A stretch of DNA of 64,000 bases, from contig PEQN01000011.1 of the NCBI GenBank assembly GCA_002786225.1, forward strand, positions 16,191 to 80,190, given 5' to 3'. Each line of letters begins with the position of its first letter. Position 1 is the stretch's first letter. The notes under the pieces are model-generated. The model saw only the letters and a list, made by a program, of their open reading frames with translations, was not told the origin of the DNA and did not search any database. Positions 1-8,419 of the stretch are shown piece by piece. Origin of the DNA: Leptospira sp. (GTDB lineage: Bacteria > Spirochaetota > Leptospiria > Leptospirales > Leptospiraceae). The position numbers and the translations under genes were made by a program.

Positions 1-1
1 A

Positions 2-145
2 CTAGAGTTCAATTGGCAGCATGGATATTTGTTTTTATTTTCAATCAAAAATCTCAAGAAAGATCCTGATATTAACAAGTTAAGAGTGATTTCTCCCTTC
101 GGAGGTATGGCAGATTTTTCTTGGAAGAAATTGAATAATGATTAA
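2..145 (+). CDS. C-terminal end of an unidentified gene (5' end outside window)
   Basis: Reading from base 2 gives 47 codons without interruption and a TAA at 143-145. The peptide is rich in aromatic residues and lysine (it contains GYLFLF and ends SWKKLNND) and resembles no family I can name from so short a piece. Its stop overlaps the stop of hisE, which runs convergently, so a real gene end here is plausible. The other two plus frames are interrupted sooner. Nothing can be said about function. Confidence 0.45.
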   Translation, partial: LEFNWQHGYLFLFSIKNLKKDPDINKLRVISPFGGMADFSWKKLNND

Positions 146-420
146 GAATGTCTTTTTTCCAATTCGTTGATAACATCTTGGAAACTAAGATCTTTTTCAA
201 CCAAAAGCACTTCTAAGTGAAAGACCAAATCAGCTATCTCATGAAGAAGCTCAGGTTTTGATTCATTCTTACTCGCGATGATGACTTCCCCTGCCTCTTC
301 CCCTACTTTCTTTAAAATACGATCTAAGCCGTCTCGAAATAAATTGGCAGTATAGGAATTCTGGGGAGGGTTTGCTTTACGCGTTCTCAAAGTATCTTCT
401 AATTTCTTGATAAAATCCAT
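142..420 (-). CDS. hisE: Phosphoribosyl-ATP pyrophosphatase
   Basis: HisE hydrolyses phosphoribosyl-ATP to phosphoribosyl-AMP, the second step of histidine synthesis, in the cytoplasm. The 92-aa product has the all-alpha MazG-like fold signature: [10 protein letters not shown] near residues 37-46, then a helix with HEIADLVFH near 60-68, which together supply the acidic Mg-binding residues. The open frame extends upstream to 663, but the extension is unlike HisE and runs into the divergent thioredoxin gene, so the start at MDFIKKLED (420) is preferred; the family is usually about 85-110 aa. No strong ribosome-binding site is visible. hisB, hisH and hisA lie together about 35 kb away, so the his genes are split. 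Confidence 0.9.
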   Translation of the reverse strand: MDFIKKLEDTLRTRKANPPQNSYTANLFRDGLDRILKKVGEEAGEVIIASKNESKPELLHEIADLVFHLEVLLVEKDLSFQDVINELEKRHS

Positions 421-499
421 GGTTAGGCTTATATTCTGACCAGTATCCATTGAGAAAAGCGAAAAAATGGCTCTAAGTTCGAAGTCTAATAGTTGAATT

Positions 500-1354
500 A
501 TGAAAAAGAGAACACACCGTAATTTTTCAAACCGATTGATCTTTGCTGCTATCTTATTCCTCCCTTTCACTTTTGGTTTTCTCGAACTTACTGCCAAAGA
601 AATCGTATGGCAGACATCTATTTTAAAAGCAATGGAAATTGCCAAAAAGGAAAATAAACCCATCTTCGTCGAGTTGTACGCTGATTGGTGTACAATCTGT
701 AAGTCTTTAGAAAAAAATATACTCCCAGATCCTCAAGTTCAGTCATCCTTGAATGGTTATGTTAAAGTTCGCTTGAATGGTGAAGAATTTCCTAACCTTA
801 TGGAAAGATATGAAGTTCAGGGTTTTCCTACCCTGCTCTTTCTTGACAAATATGCCAATTATATCCAAAGACTTTCCGGAATGCCAAGTAAAGAGTTACT
901 GATTCGAGAAGCTAGACTTGCTGAAAAGAATTCCAATCTTGAAAACAAACTAATAGCAGCTTGGAAGAAAAATCCAGAGTTTTCTCAAACTAACTTTGAA
1001 TTGGCGGTTTATTACTACCAGAAGGAAGAGCTAGAAAAATCTATAGACTTCTTCAATAAAGCTTTTGAAAAAGCAAAACCCTCAGAATGGGATACCAAAC
1101 GTCAATCCAAATACAACATAGCATTAATTCACATGAACCTAGGGAAATACAAAGAGGCTATTGTCCTTTGGAAAGATTATATCAATGTGTTTACTAAGGA
1201 CCCTCAGCTAGCTGGAGCCTACTTTCATAGGGGAATTTGTTACAAAGAGACTAAGGACATAGCAAAAGCTAAGTTGGATTTTAAAAAGGCAACAGAAATC
1301 AGTGAGGACGAAGAAGAGAGGAAAATGATTCGAGAAGAATGGAAATCTATTTAA
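500..1354 (+). CDS. Exported thioredoxin-like protein with C-terminal TPR repeats
   Basis: A hydrophobic signal segment (about residues 12-31) is followed by a thioredoxin fold of the DUF255/thioredoxin_7 kind: ADWCTICK places the redox pair at C64 and C67, and the cis-proline region is seen in GFPTLLF. From about residue 160 to the end there are helical TPR-like repeats (for example [20 protein letters not shown], then further repeats near 200-270). The likely role is a periplasmic thiol-disulfide reductase or chaperone whose TPR part binds a partner. It is divergent from hisE with an 79-nt gap and convergent with the citrate synthase-like gene. The substrate is unknown. Confidence 0.75.
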   Translation: MKKRTHRNFSNRLIFAAILFLPFTFGFLELTAKEIVWQTSILKAMEIAKKENKPIFVELYADWCTICKSLEKNILPDPQVQSSLNGYVKVRLNGEEFPNLMERYEVQGFPTLLFLDKYANYIQRLSGMPSKELLIREARLAEKNSNLENKLIAAWKKNPEFSQTNFELAVYYYQKEELEKSIDFFNKAFEKAKPSEWDTKRQSKYNIALIHMNLGKYKEAIVLWKDYINVFTKDPQLAGAYFHRGICYKETKDIAKAKLDFKKATEISEDEEERKMIREEWKSI

Positions 1355-1385
1355 GAAAAGAAAATCTTTAATTAAATAGAATCAA

Positions 1386-2675
1386 CTAAACTCTGCTAGA
1401 AATAGGTATATATTTTCTAGAATTCTCACCAACATAAATTTGTCTTGGTCTAACCTTAGAATTCTCGCCTTTCTTTCGTAGCTCTCTCCAATGTGCCATC
1501 CAACCAGGTAACCTACCGATCACTTGCATAGAAGTGAAAAGTTCTTTAGGAATACCTAAAGTGTGGAACATAATACCGCTATAGAATTCTAAATTTGGGT
1601 AAAGCATTTTTGAAACGAAGTAATCATCTTTCCAGATAAAATTATCAACTTGCATAGCAAGTTCTTCAATAGGATCAAGCTTTCGATTTTTATAAAAATC
1701 TAAAAATACTTTCCTTGCAACCCGTGCACGGGGACTGATGGTATCATAAGCCTTCTGCCCAAAACCATTAGAATGCAATTCTTTCTCTCCAGATTTGAAT
1801 CTTTCAAAATAAGAAACGGCATCTAACTTCGATCTCTGTATATCTTCCAATAACTCAACAGCTGCTACAGGTCTTCCACCTTCACGAGATCCCCACTGTG
1901 CAGCAATACCAGCTGCAATAGATGCAAAAAGATTCGCCTTAGTAGAACCTATAATTTGAACTGTAGTGACAGAAACATTTTGCTCATGGTCTGCATACAG
2001 AATCCACAGCTTATTCAATAATTTCTCAAACTCGTCTGGGACAGTGTAAACACCTTCTGCTGGAATGGAATGAAGCATATGTAAAAAGTTTGTACAATAT
2101 GGAAGTTTATCCAATGGATATACGAAGGGATGTCCTTCACTATGTCTATGAGTGAAAGCTGCAATTGTTCGTATCTTTGCAAGTAATCTTGTTACTTGGT
2201 CTACACCCTTGTCTAAATTCTCTTCATAATCGTCTGGGTAATAACTTGATAAAGACGTTACCATAACAGAAAGAGCCGCCAGAGGATTTGCCTTCCCTGG
2301 AAAACCATCAAAAAGATTCAACATATCCTCATGAATCATGGAATGCTTAGAGAGACGCTTCGAGAAATCCTCTAACTCTTGTTTATTGGGAAGATCCCCA
2401 TAAATGAGAAGGTAAGAAGTCTCAACAAAGGTAGAATTAAATACTAACTCTTCAATATCGTAGCCCCTATAAAAAAGTTCTCCTTTTTCAGGTACTCTTC
2501 GGGAAACCTTTGAATGTCCTATTGCGGTATTAAATAATCCAGGATCGAGACTTACAAGTCCTGTGGATTTGTAGAGAGAAGAGATATCAATTCCCTGTCT
2601 TCCATCAGTTCCTGTAATTATAGGAAGTTCGTAATTCTTCCCATCAATCAGAAGTTCAGCTTTTTTATAATTCAT
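1386..2675 (-). CDS. gltA: Citrate synthase family protein with substituted catalytic residues
   Basis: The 429-aa protein aligns along its length with type II bacterial citrate synthases (acetyl-CoA + oxaloacetate to citrate). Landmarks are the N-terminal YRGYDIEEL segment, YADHEQN with the first active-site His at H230, WIAHW-like GWMAHW, and RPRQIY near the C terminus. Several normally invariant positions differ. The GFGHRVY motif carrying the second catalytic His (E. coli H305) reads GFGQKAY (Q307). The PNVDFYSG motif carrying the catalytic Asp (E. coli D362) reads PNLEFYSG (E363). WGPAHGG reads WGSREGG (261-267). The CAG codon for Q307 is clear in the DNA. It lies 7 nt downstream of a STAS-domain gene, so the two are probably co-transcribed. 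It may be a divergent synthase, a relative with another acyl-CoA substrate, or a non-catalytic homologue. Confidence 0.8.
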   Translation of the reverse strand: MNYKKAELLIDGKNYELPIITGTDGRQGIDISSLYKSTGLVSLDPGLFNTAIGHSKVSRRVPEKGELFYRGYDIEELVFNSTFVETSYLLIYGDLPNKQELEDFSKRLSKHSMIHEDMLNLFDGFPGKANPLAALSVMVTSLSSYYPDDYEENLDKGVDQVTRLLAKIRTIAAFTHRHSEGHPFVYPLDKLPYCTNFLHMLHSIPAEGVYTVPDEFEKLLNKLWILYADHEQNVSVTTVQIIGSTKANLFASIAAGIAAQWGSREGGRPVAAVELLEDIQRSKLDAVSYFERFKSGEKELHSNGFGQKAYDTISPRARVARKVFLDFYKNRKLDPIEELAMQVDNFIWKDDYFVSKMLYPNLEFYSGIMFHTLGIPKELFTSMQVIGRLPGWMAHWRELRKKGENSKVRPRQIYVGENSRKYIPISSRV

Positions 2676-2682
2676 TGTATTA

Positions 2683-3027
2683 CTATTTAAGAGCTTGTTT
2701 TAAATTGTCATGGATAATGACAAAATCAGTTAATCCGACAATGTCCATTACCTTTCTGAAATGAGCATTGAGACCAGCAAATTCAATTTTGCCTGAATTC
2801 TCAGAAGCTTTTGTGATCAAACTGATAAGTGTGGCTATTCCTGCAGAATTTATATAACTTGTATCTGAAAAATTTAAAATGACACGTGATTTCTTGTTAT
2901 CTGGGATGGAAGAATAAGAAGACATGATCTCATCATCTGCCTCGGATGTGATTTCGCCAGAAATGTGAAGAACAGGAGTAGAACCACCCTCTTCAAACTC
3001 TATTTTTATTTTAAAATCCTCAGCCAT
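2683..3027 (-). CDS. STAS-domain protein, anti-anti-sigma factor type
   Basis: This 114-aa single-domain protein has the SpoIIAA/RsbV layout: beta strands, then the DTSYINSAGIATLI segment with the serine that partner kinases phosphorylate in this family, followed by helices. It would act in the cytoplasm in a partner-switching pathway with a serine kinase (anti-sigma or anti-adaptor) encoded elsewhere; no kinase or phosphatase lies in this window. An AGGAGA ribosome-binding site precedes the ATG. It is the first gene of a likely operon with the citrate synthase-like gene 7 nt downstream, an unusual partner. Confidence 0.85.
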   Translation of the reverse strand: MAEDFKIKIEFEEGGSTPVLHISGEITSEADDEIMSSYSSIPDNKKSRVILNFSDTSYINSAGIATLISLITKASENSGKIEFAGLNAHFRKVMDIVGLTDFVIIHDNLKQALK

Positions 3028-3142
3028 TCTTATTTGTTCTCCTAAAATCTTCCCTGTGCTTCCAATCTAGAAAAAGGAGTGGAATTTTTCCATCCTTTTT
3101 CTATTTGACTTTAACCAAAGCAGAGAAGATGTATTCTTTGTT

Positions 3143-3547
3143 CTAATTCTTAGATAAATACACTACGTACTTTGCAATTTGGCCAATTGTTTCGTCGCCT
3201 AAGTGCGCATAAGAAACCATAGTAGAACCTTTGATTCCTTCTTTTAATGTTTTTGTTACACCAGCAACTGTATTTCCATTCTTCCATTCAGATGCAGGGG
3301 CTTTGTAATTTCTTGGCTTAGGATTTAAAGCAGCAGCAGTCGGTGTATTCGCATCCCCTTTCTCTCCATGGCAAGAAGCACAGGTCATTTCATAAGCTTC
3401 CTTACCAGCTTGTAAATCAGCGTCTAGTCCTGTAGAAGCAGCTACTTCGGGAGCAGCAGTTTCTTCTGCGGGAGCTGGTTTATCACCACAAGCTACTATA
3501 AATAGGGAAAGTAAGATAGTGATTGAAAAAAGTTTGATTTTCTTCAT
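3143..3547 (-). CDS. Cytochrome c lipoprotein, single haem
   Basis: A lipoprotein signal peptide ends in FIVAC with the lipid-modified cysteine at C20, followed by an Ala/Pro/Glu-rich linker. The cytochrome c domain has CASCH (C56-H60) for covalent haem attachment and a likely distal ligand at M110 (GSTMVSY). The fold is a class I mono-haem cytochrome of the cbb3 subunit III / cyt c6 kind. It probably carries electrons on the periplasmic side of a membrane; the partner oxidase is not in this window. AGGAGA lies at good distance before the start. It appears monocistronic. Confidence 0.85.
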   Translation of the reverse strand: MKKIKLFSITILLSLFIVACGDKPAPAEETAAPEVAASTGLDADLQAGKEAYEMTCASCHGEKGDANTPTAAALNPKPRNYKAPASEWKNGNTVAGVTKTLKEGIKGSTMVSYAHLGDETIGQIAKYVVYLSKN

Positions 3548-3616
3548 TTTTGTTTAGTTCTCCTGATCTAATTCAATGTTTATACCTATGTCGGAATTGC
3601 CTACCAAAATAAGAAA

Positions 3617-4522
3617 TTATTGCAAAAGTTTCTTTAATGCAAGATCCAATTCAGGAAACAGAAAATGGAAGCCTTCTTCTATTAAATTTGCTGGGGCAAC
3701 AAATTGCCCATGAGTTACAACAACACTTCCTTCTCCAAAGATAGCATCTAAGGCAAGATTGGGAGTTGGAAAAAAAGAAGGTCTATTCAAAGCTTTTCCA
3801 AGAGATTTCGCAAATTCAAAGTTTGTTTTGGGTTCTGGTGCCGTTAAATTAAAGATTGAGTTTTTTCTTTTTGGCTCCATCATAAAGATAAATGCATTAA
3901 CAAGATCTTGGCTATGGATCCAACTCATGCCCTGCTTCCCAGAGCCTATAGGCCCACCTAGGAATGATTTAAAAATAGGAATCAGTTTCGCTAAGGCTCC
4001 CCCTTGGGTATCTAGGACTATGCCTATTCTCGCGATTCTAACCTGGGTTTTTAGATTTAAAATTCCCTTTGCTGCAGACTCCCAATCAGCACAAAGCTGC
4101 CCTAAATAATCCTCACCTTGTTGATCTGTTTCTTGGAATAATACCTTGGAATCTGGATAGGCTCCATAATATCCAATAGCAGAAGCATTGATGAAAATGG
4201 ATGGTGGATTTTTACAAGCATTGATTGCATCAACCAGATTTTTCGTATGTCCGACTCTAGATTTATAAAATTCTTCCTTGGCTAATTTTGTCCATCTAAC
4301 GCCAGCTATATTTTCACCCGCTAGATTGAAGAATACATCTAGATTCTCTAGATCTTTTGCTTGAATTGAATTTGTGGAGATATATTTCAGCAAGTTTGAA
4401 TCAGAAATACGATTTGGATTTTTACTTCGAGTGAAGACGTGAACTTCATGATTTCTATCTAAAAGTTCTTTCGTGAGTTTGCTTCCAATTAACCCTGTTC
4501 CGCCAGATATTCCTATTCTCAT
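3617..4522 (-). CDS. TIGR01777 family NAD(P)-binding epimerase-like protein
   Basis: The start used here begins MRIGISGGTGLIGSKL, an N-terminal dinucleotide-binding GxxGxxG motif typical of this extended short-chain dehydrogenase subfamily. Other family features are FNLAGENIAG, INASAIGYYG with the catalytic-type tyrosine region, GSGKQGMSWIH and NLTAPEP. The 301-aa length fits. An upstream ATG at 4558 would add 12 residues before the fold and is less likely. The physiological substrate of the family (including the YfcH/SulA-like proteins) is not established. It runs minus while the next gene diverges at 4625. Confidence 0.8.
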   Translation of the reverse strand: MRIGISGGTGLIGSKLTKELLDRNHEVHVFTRSKNPNRISDSNLLKYISTNSIQAKDLENLDVFFNLAGENIAGVRWTKLAKEEFYKSRVGHTKNLVDAINACKNPPSIFINASAIGYYGAYPDSKVLFQETDQQGEDYLGQLCADWESAAKGILNLKTQVRIARIGIVLDTQGGALAKLIPIFKSFLGGPIGSGKQGMSWIHSQDLVNAFIFMMEPKRKNSIFNLTAPEPKTNFEFAKSLGKALNRPSFFPTPNLALDAIFGEGSVVVTHGQFVAPANLIEEGFHFLFPELDLALKKLLQ

Positions 4523-4624
4523 ACAAATTAGACATTTTGGCGGCTTCATAGGTTGCATATCTTATGCCTATAAAACAGAACATTTTATTCTTGGAATTCT
4601 ATTTCTCCTGGTTATTCTGGTAGC

Positions 4625-5209
4625 ATGATCCGTAGATTTTGGCTTCCCTTCATTTTTGTATTAGCCATTGCACTTGGTAATATCTATATTCTCACTAGCT
4701 CTCAATCAGCCATTCTCAAATACTCAGAAAATCCGCCCTTTCGATTGGATGACTTTACTAAGTCTTACAGAATTTCTTCCGATTCAAAACTTTCCTTTCT
4801 TCTCGATAAAGATCCTTCAAGCTCTTGGCAAAAATTAGCTGAAGGACTAGATGACAAAGATTTTGAGTTGGAACTAAGGCTTACACATAGATGGAATGGA
4901 AAAGAATTCTCTCCCAAACTTCCTGAGAGTCTAGTAATATCAACCTGCAGTAATTCTAAATTAATTCTAAGCATCATACTTCGAGAAGCAATCAACATAG
5001 ACAAAGAACTTCGCCTACCCCAAGATAGCCTTGTATTTACTCAGGAAACGGATACTCAAATCGATGGCACGATTAATATTCCTCTAGATTCCATTCGAAA
5101 GAAATTAAAACCAACTTCGAATTATCCTGAGGGGATTTCGATCCTTACTCTAAGGGGGAAATTTCTAGGTGTGGATGGTTGCTTGCGGGAAGTTGGTTTG
5201 ATTCAATAG
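4625..5209 (+). CDS. Conserved membrane-anchored hypothetical protein, discoidin-like motif
   Basis: The 194-aa product begins with a signal-anchor (residues 4-26) and has an exported C-terminal part. Residues near 55-70 (LSFLLDKDPSSSW) resemble the N-terminal motif of F5/8-type C (discoidin) carbohydrate-binding folds; a similar stretch occurs in the M23 peptidase at 32962 (LFDSNPSTQW). No catalytic motif is seen. It is a single gene between two minus-strand genes. The function is unknown, and the fold suggestion is inference from a short motif. Confidence 0.6.
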   Translation: MIRRFWLPFIFVLAIALGNIYILTSSQSAILKYSENPPFRLDDFTKSYRISSDSKLSFLLDKDPSSSWQKLAEGLDDKDFELELRLTHRWNGKEFSPKLPESLVISTCSNSKLILSIILREAINIDKELRLPQDSLVFTQETDTQIDGTINIPLDSIRKKLKPTSNYPEGISILTLRGKFLGVDGCLREVGLIQ

Positions 5210-5210
5210 C

Positions 5211-5233
5211 CACCCCCTTAAGGAGGTGTTTCT
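5211..5233 (+). terminator. Weak terminator-like hairpin after the discoidin-like gene
   Basis: CACC and GGTG arms with one mismatch and a further CC/GG pair enclose a TTAA loop, followed by a short T tract (GTTTCTC). It lies directly after the stop of the plus-strand gene. The T run is short, so this is tentative. Confidence 0.3.
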
Positions 5234-5325
5234 CAAATAATCAAGTCCAAGAAAACAATTTTAAAAACTGCAAAGATTCTTAAAAGTAACTAAAGGAAGC
5301 TATCCAAAGACATCATTCTTATAAA

Positions 5326-6363
5326 TTACAAAGAAGGATTGATTATAAATCGAATTGGATTTCCAACACGGTGGTCGAGGTCAGTAATACAATCATTGAT
5401 AGCTGAGAGAGGATGTATGCCAGTGATAGATGGTTTAAGATTTATTTTCTTATCCAAATACATTTGAATGAGATCAGGAATAGATCTATGGTCTGATCCG
5501 TAGGAACCTACGATTGAGATCATTTTTTCGATAAGGATGAAGGGAATTTGAAAGCTGAGTGCTTGCCTACCAATTCCTACTAGTACAATTCGTCCACCTG
5601 TGTTCATGGCTCGAACGGAATCTTCTACATTTTTCATGTAACCAGAAAAGTCCACAAGCAGATCCACTCCCTTGGTTATTTCTTTTAGAGTTTTGCCAGC
5701 ATTACGAACTTGGGAAATATTGATGATCTCATCTGCTCCATAGGCAAGAGCATTTTCCAAAGATCCTGCATCTATGTCCATGGCTATCACCTTAGCTTTA
5801 GTAAGTGCACGAGCTACGGCGACACCATGTATACCGAGTCCACCACAACCTATGATAGCGACTGTATCTGATTCTTGGATCATACCTCTATACTTGATTG
5901 CGTTGTAGGGAGTCGAGACGGCATCGGCAAGGATTGCACCCTCTTCGAAGGGTATTTCTTCAGGTAACTTATAAAGATAACGAGTTTCCACAACAAGGGA
6001 ATCAGCAAAACTTCCGTCTCTATCAAATCCAAAAACACCGATTTCTTTGCAGAAATTCTCTCGACCAGAGAGGCAGTGAGTGCATTTTCCACAACAGGTG
6101 CCTGCAGCAATAACAACTCTATCCCCTATTGCATAATCTTCTACACCCTCACCTAATTTAGATACTATGCCCGAGGACTCATGACCAGGCACTCTTGGGT
6201 AGTGCCTACATTTTAAAGTGCCATGAGCTACAAGATGAACATCGGAACCACAAATACCGCAGGCTTTGATTGCAACCTTAACCTCACCATGACCAGGATT
6301 GATATCTGGAACATCTCGAATAGCAAGGATAGTCTTTCCTGAATCTAGGACTGCAGCTTTCAT
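5326..6363 (-). CDS. Zinc-dependent medium-chain alcohol dehydrogenase
   Basis: This NAD(P)-dependent oxidoreductase of the MDR family interconverts an alcohol and its aldehyde or ketone. Catalytic zinc ligands are C38 (CGICGSD), H61 and E62 (PGHES). The structural zinc lobe is complete: C91, C94, C97 and C105. The nucleotide-binding motif is IGCGGLGIHG, and the acidic residue after strand 2 (AMDIDAG) suggests NAD. It is the last gene of a four-gene minus-strand run (hydrolase, FAS1-like dehydratase, MaoC dehydratase, this gene; 33 nt from the previous gene), so its substrate may be a hydroxyacyl or fatty-alcohol intermediate. The exact substrate cannot be read from the sequence. Confidence 0.85.
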   Translation of the reverse strand: MKAAVLDSGKTILAIRDVPDINPGHGEVKVAIKACGICGSDVHLVAHGTLKCRHYPRVPGHESSGIVSKLGEGVEDYAIGDRVVIAAGTCCGKCTHCLSGRENFCKEIGVFGFDRDGSFADSLVVETRYLYKLPEEIPFEEGAILADAVSTPYNAIKYRGMIQESDTVAIIGCGGLGIHGVAVARALTKAKVIAMDIDAGSLENALAYGADEIINISQVRNAGKTLKEITKGVDLLVDFSGYMKNVEDSVRAMNTGGRIVLVGIGRQALSFQIPFILIEKMISIVGSYGSDHRSIPDLIQMYLDKKINLKPSITGIHPLSAINDCITDLDHRVGNPIRFIINPSL

Positions 6364-6396
6364 TTATAGATTCGATTTAAATTGAGAATTTAACCA

Positions 6397-6813
6397 TCAA
6401 CAAGCGATGATTAAATCTCCACCAGCTTTCACTTCACCTGCTTCATTCTTTGCTTCAACAGTTAAAGTGACAAGCTTCTCACCATTTTCTTCTTTTTTTC
6501 TTTTCACAGTTGCAAAGCATGTTAAGACCTCACCTGGTTTGGTCATAGCTTTGAATTTCACACCGAAGAAACGGATTTGCTTTTGATCAGCCCACTGTGT
6601 ACAAAGTCTACCAATTTGAGCCATAACATACATACCATGAGCTATGGTCCCATCCAAACCATTCGCTTTTGCAAAATCTGGATCATTGTGGATAGGATTA
6701 AAATCCCCACTCGCTCCCGCATAACGAACTAAGTTCGCATGAGTAATGACTGGAATTTTCAATGAATGAACTTCTTGACCAGCTTCTAATTTATCAAATT
6801 CTATTTGTGCCAT
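6397..6813 (-). CDS. MaoC-type (R)-hydratase/dehydratase, HadB-like
   Basis: A single hot-dog domain of 138 aa has the hydratase-2 motif: YAGASGDFNPIHNDPDF holds the Asp/His pair that adds or removes water on a 2-enoyl/3-hydroxyacyl thioester. GTIAHGMYVM follows, as in the family. It lies 9 nt downstream of a longer partner of the FAS1-like dehydratase family. In mycobacterial FAS-II the two kinds of subunit form a HadAB heterodimer in which the short one carries the catalytic residues. The role is (3R)-hydroxyacyl dehydration or enoyl hydration in the cytoplasm; whether on CoA or ACP thioesters is not visible. Confidence 0.85.
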   Translation of the reverse strand: MAQIEFDKLEAGQEVHSLKIPVITHANLVRYAGASGDFNPIHNDPDFAKANGLDGTIAHGMYVMAQIGRLCTQWADQKQIRFFGVKFKAMTKPGEVLTCFATVKRKKEENGEKLVTLTVEAKNEAGEVKAGGDLIIAC

Positions 6814-6822
6814 ATTATATCC

Positions 6823-7272
6823 TTATTCCTTAGGTCTGATAACTATTGCCATCTCACCACTGAGTATGGGCGTATCCTTAGAATCATAAATAGTTGTCTT
6901 GAAAGAAACCATATCCATCTTTCCCGTTTTGACATCAGAAATTTCTGATTGAGCCCATACATGCCCTGGGTACAAAACTTGGTTGTAAGTATACTCTTCT
7001 TTCAAGTGTAAGATTCTAGCTAAGTCAATTCCAAGATCAGCCATGTCTTGCCAAATCTTTGGATAACCCCAAAACTGAATCACAGTTGGGAAGGTTGGTG
7101 GAGCTGGAATATCAGAATATCCTGCTTTTTTAGCTGCTTCTAAATCAAAATAGATAGGATTTGTTTCACCAATAGCTTGGCAAAATTCTTTGATCTTACC
7201 TCTCTCAACTGTGAATTCAAATCGATCTAGTTTCTTACCGATGATGTCCTTAGACAGAGTTTGTTCCGCCAT
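6823..7272 (-). CDS. FAS1-like dehydratase family (MaoC N-terminal) protein, HadA/HadC-like
   Basis: This hot-dog domain protein has [20 protein letters not shown] near residues 16-35 and the [14 protein letters not shown] segment characteristic of the non-catalytic substrate-binding subunit of Had-type dehydratases. The start at 7272 is chosen because AGGAGAAAAT lies just before that ATG; an in-frame ATG at 7299 would add nine residues and overlap the upstream hydrolase gene. It is followed 9 nt later by the MaoC partner, so a heterodimer is likely (inference from the mycobacterial HadAB/HadBC enzymes). Confidence 0.8.
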   Translation of the reverse strand: MAEQTLSKDIIGKKLDRFEFTVERGKIKEFCQAIGETNPIYFDLEAAKKAGYSDIPAPPTFPTVIQFWGYPKIWQDMADLGIDLARILHLKEEYTYNQVLYPGHVWAQSEISDVKTGKMDMVSFKTTIYDSKDTPILSGEMAIVIRPKE

Positions 7273-7280
7273 ATTTTCTC

Positions 7281-8147
7281 CTAATGTTTGTTTAACCAAT
7301 CTTTCACTAAATTTAATACTTCTAATTTGCTATCGCCCTCTTCATTCATGGTTTCATGAAAGAGTCCTGGAAATATTTTTAGGGTTTTATCCTTAGAGCC
7401 TAATCTTTGATAAAGCAGCTCAGAACCTTCTTTGAGTGCAACCATATCTTCCTCTCCATGGAAAACGAGTGCAGGAACTTGAATGTATTCAGCACCCGGA
7501 AGAACATTGTCTTCTGACTTTAACATAAAGTTCCCTAAATAAGAGGAAACATTGCCATGAACAAGTGGGTCATTTGCATATGCATCAACTACCTCTTTGT
7601 CATGACTAAGATAATTTATGTTCAGACCAGCTGGCATAGTTAAGCTTGGAGTGACCGCAGAGAGAAAACCTGCAAAAAACTTCTTCACTTCCATAACAGC
7701 ATCTGTCTTTACTTTGAGAGGAATACCACTGACGACTAGAGCAATCAATTTTTGGTGTCTTGCTGCCTTCTTCGCATAAGTCACAGTTACTAGAGCACCC
7801 ATAGAATGACCCAAGAGATAAATTTGATTCACCTTATTTTCTTTCATAGCTAGGTCTACGAGGCGATCCAAGTCTTCCGCAAAGGATTCAAATTGAGGTG
7901 TATTTCCTCTTGCTCCCTCTGATTTTCCATGACCTCTTGCATCGGGAATATAAATTACATACCCTGAACCGGAAAGAATGGAAACTAGATTCTCATACCT
8001 TCCACCATGCTCGCCAAATCCATGGTGAACAACTAAAACTTTATTTGCCTTGCCAGATGTAGGCCTATATACTCTATAATGATATTTTAATCCATCAGAT
8101 GTTTGAATAGATGATTCTGTGAGTTGGTAGTTTTGAATTCCTTGCAT
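7281..8147 (-). CDS. Alpha/beta hydrolase, monoacylglycerol lipase-like
   Basis: This is a serine hydrolase of the serine aminopeptidase S33 / lysophospholipase (PldB) group. It has the oxyanion-hole motif [19 protein letters not shown], the nucleophile elbow GHSMG, the acid in FHGEEDMV and the catalytic His in [11 protein letters not shown]. There is no signal peptide, so it acts inside the cell. Family members release fatty acids from monoacylglycerols or lysolipids. It is the first gene of a tight operon with two dehydratase subunits (8 nt to the next) and an alcohol dehydrogenase, which suggests turnover of hydroxy- or acyl-lipids; the precise substrate is unknown. Confidence 0.85.
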   Translation of the reverse strand: MQGIQNYQLTESSIQTSDGLKYHYRVYRPTSGKANKVLVVHHGFGEHGGRYENLVSILSGSGYVIYIPDARGHGKSEGARGNTPQFESFAEDLDRLVDLAMKENKVNQIYLLGHSMGALVTVTYAKKAARHQKLIALVVSGIPLKVKTDAVMEVKKFFAGFLSAVTPSLTMPAGLNINYLSHDKEVVDAYANDPLVHGNVSSYLGNFMLKSEDNVLPGAEYIQVPALVFHGEEDMVALKEGSELLYQRLGSKDKTLKIFPGLFHETMNEEGDSKLEVLNLVKDWLNKH

Positions 8148-8245
8148 GTTTTTCCCCTACACTTAGGAAAAAACTTGGGCGATATTATTCAATTCTTTTT
8201 CAAAACATGCTTTCGATGGCAAAAATATGCAAAGGATAAGGGAAA

Positions 8246-8419
8246 ATGGACAAATCGAAAATTACGCCTGAATTATTAACAAAAATTTTAAGGGAACATT
8301 CTGAAATGTTATCTGTGCTCAAACTAGCCAATGGAAACATGTCTTCCATAGAATGGAAAGAATGGATAGACAAGAAAACGGAAATCATTTCAAAAATACA
8401 AAAGATAGAATCACCTTAA
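8246..8419 (+). CDS. Small 57-aa protein overlapping the start of the sulfatase-like gene
   Basis: An ATG at 8246 follows a good ribosome-binding site (AAGGATAAGGG) and opens 57 codons ending in TAA at 8417-8419. The product is charged and helical, beginning MDKSKITPELLTKIL and ending SKIQKIESP, with no membrane segment. It overlaps the first 67 nt of the next gene's annotated frame, in a different frame, which suggests translational coupling or that the next gene starts later. No homologue is recognised. The well-placed ribosome-binding site and protein-like composition support it over a chance frame. Confidence 0.5.
   Translation: MDKSKITPELLTKILREHSEMLSVLKLANGNMSSIEWKEWIDKKTEIISKIQKIESP

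Noticed and set aside
421..663. N-terminal extension of the hisE frame up to 663
   Set aside because: Not HisE-like and overlaps the divergent thioredoxin-like gene's start and coding region; HisE has a normal start and length from 420.
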